From Thiohalobacter sp. (lineage in GTDB: Bacteria > Pseudomonadota > Gammaproteobacteria > DSM-19610): a stretch of 6,389 nucleotides of DNA. Positions 6,172-6,389 of this stretch are shown one piece after another. The notes beneath the pieces are model-generated. The model did not search any database, was not told where the DNA came from, and saw nothing but the letters and a program-made list of their open reading frames with translations. Within the stretch, counting starts at the first letter, position 1; each line of letters opens with the position of its first letter. Both the position numbers and the translations under genes were made by a program. The stretch is from contig JALWRY010000206.1 of the NCBI GenBank assembly GCA_027080445.1, positions 1 to 6,389 of the forward strand, read 5' to 3'.

Positions 6172-6389
6172 TCAGTCCGTTCGGCTGGCGGAAATCACCG
6201 TCCAGTGCATCGGCACGCGGCAATCCCGCTCGCCAAATGCCGCCCCCAGCCCGGCTGCGACACGATCCACCACCGCATCAATCGCCGCATCACCACGTTG
6301 CTCGATCTCGACCCGCAACGGTGAGCCCGTCACCATACCCAGGGCCGCGTGCCGCGGTTCGGCAAATACGCATTCACCGTCCAGCCGGG
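6172..6389 (-). CDS. C-terminal fragment of an unidentified protein
   Basis: The minus-strand frame is open from the right edge to the TGA at 6174-6172, giving 71 residues of a longer protein whose start is off window. It begins RLDGECVFAEPRHAALG and ends PMHWTVISASRTD. The segment includes an alternating charged and hydrophobic stretch (VEIEQRGDAAIDAVVDRVAAGLGAAF) that could be a strand followed by a helix. Codon use is G/C-rich at third positions and reads as real coding sequence, and the other frames are interrupted. There is no membrane segment or signal. I do not recognise the family and assign no function. It is co-oriented with ybiT, 82 nt upstream of the ybiT start. Confidence 0.7.
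   Translation of the reverse strand, partial: RLDGECVFAEPRHAALGMVTGSPLRVEIEQRGDAAIDAVVDRVAAGLGAAFGERDCRVPMHWTVISASRTD

Overview
This window looks like chromosomal DNA from a free-living, fairly GC-rich gammaproteobacterium that is not an enteric. RapA and YbiT proteins close to the E. coli ones, an ArfB of E. coli type and a DUF1415 protein all point to that class. Sequence alone does not fix the genus. I see no phage, plasmid, CRISPR, tRNA or rRNA gene.

Layout, left to right. Bases 1-2814 (+) hold rapA, the Swi2/Snf2 ATPase that recycles RNA polymerase; about 25 N-terminal residues lie off the left edge. Bases 2815-3034 are a gap that holds a promoter candidate and a long structured leader for a small cold-shock protein gene (3035-3238, +), which ends in a clear UUCG-loop terminator. 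arfB (3308-3718, +), a GGQ ribosome-rescue hydrolase, follows. Bases 3719-3912, between convergent genes, are packed with repeats: one short dispersed palindromic element, then a 62-bp near-perfect palindrome flanked by oppositely oriented arrays of a short GACCCCGGTTTT-type unit. On the minus strand, ybiT (6089-4476, ABC-F ATPase, TTG start) and a DUF1415 gene (4464-3913, GTG start) form a probable operon with its own extended -10 promoter. The C-terminal 71 codons of an unidentified minus-strand gene run off the right edge.

Four of the six genes act on stalled or used gene-expression machinery: RapA on RNA polymerase, the cold-shock protein on RNA, ArfB on stalled ribosomes, and YbiT on ribosomes. 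They are not one operon: csp has its own terminator and ybiT is on the other strand. The shared theme is suggestive, not proof of a system. All genes with recognisable families are known ones. The least explained material is non-coding: two complementary pairings in the csp leader, one of which would cover the start codon, and the palindrome with repeat arrays at 3775-3913, which reaches the stop codon of the DUF1415 gene.
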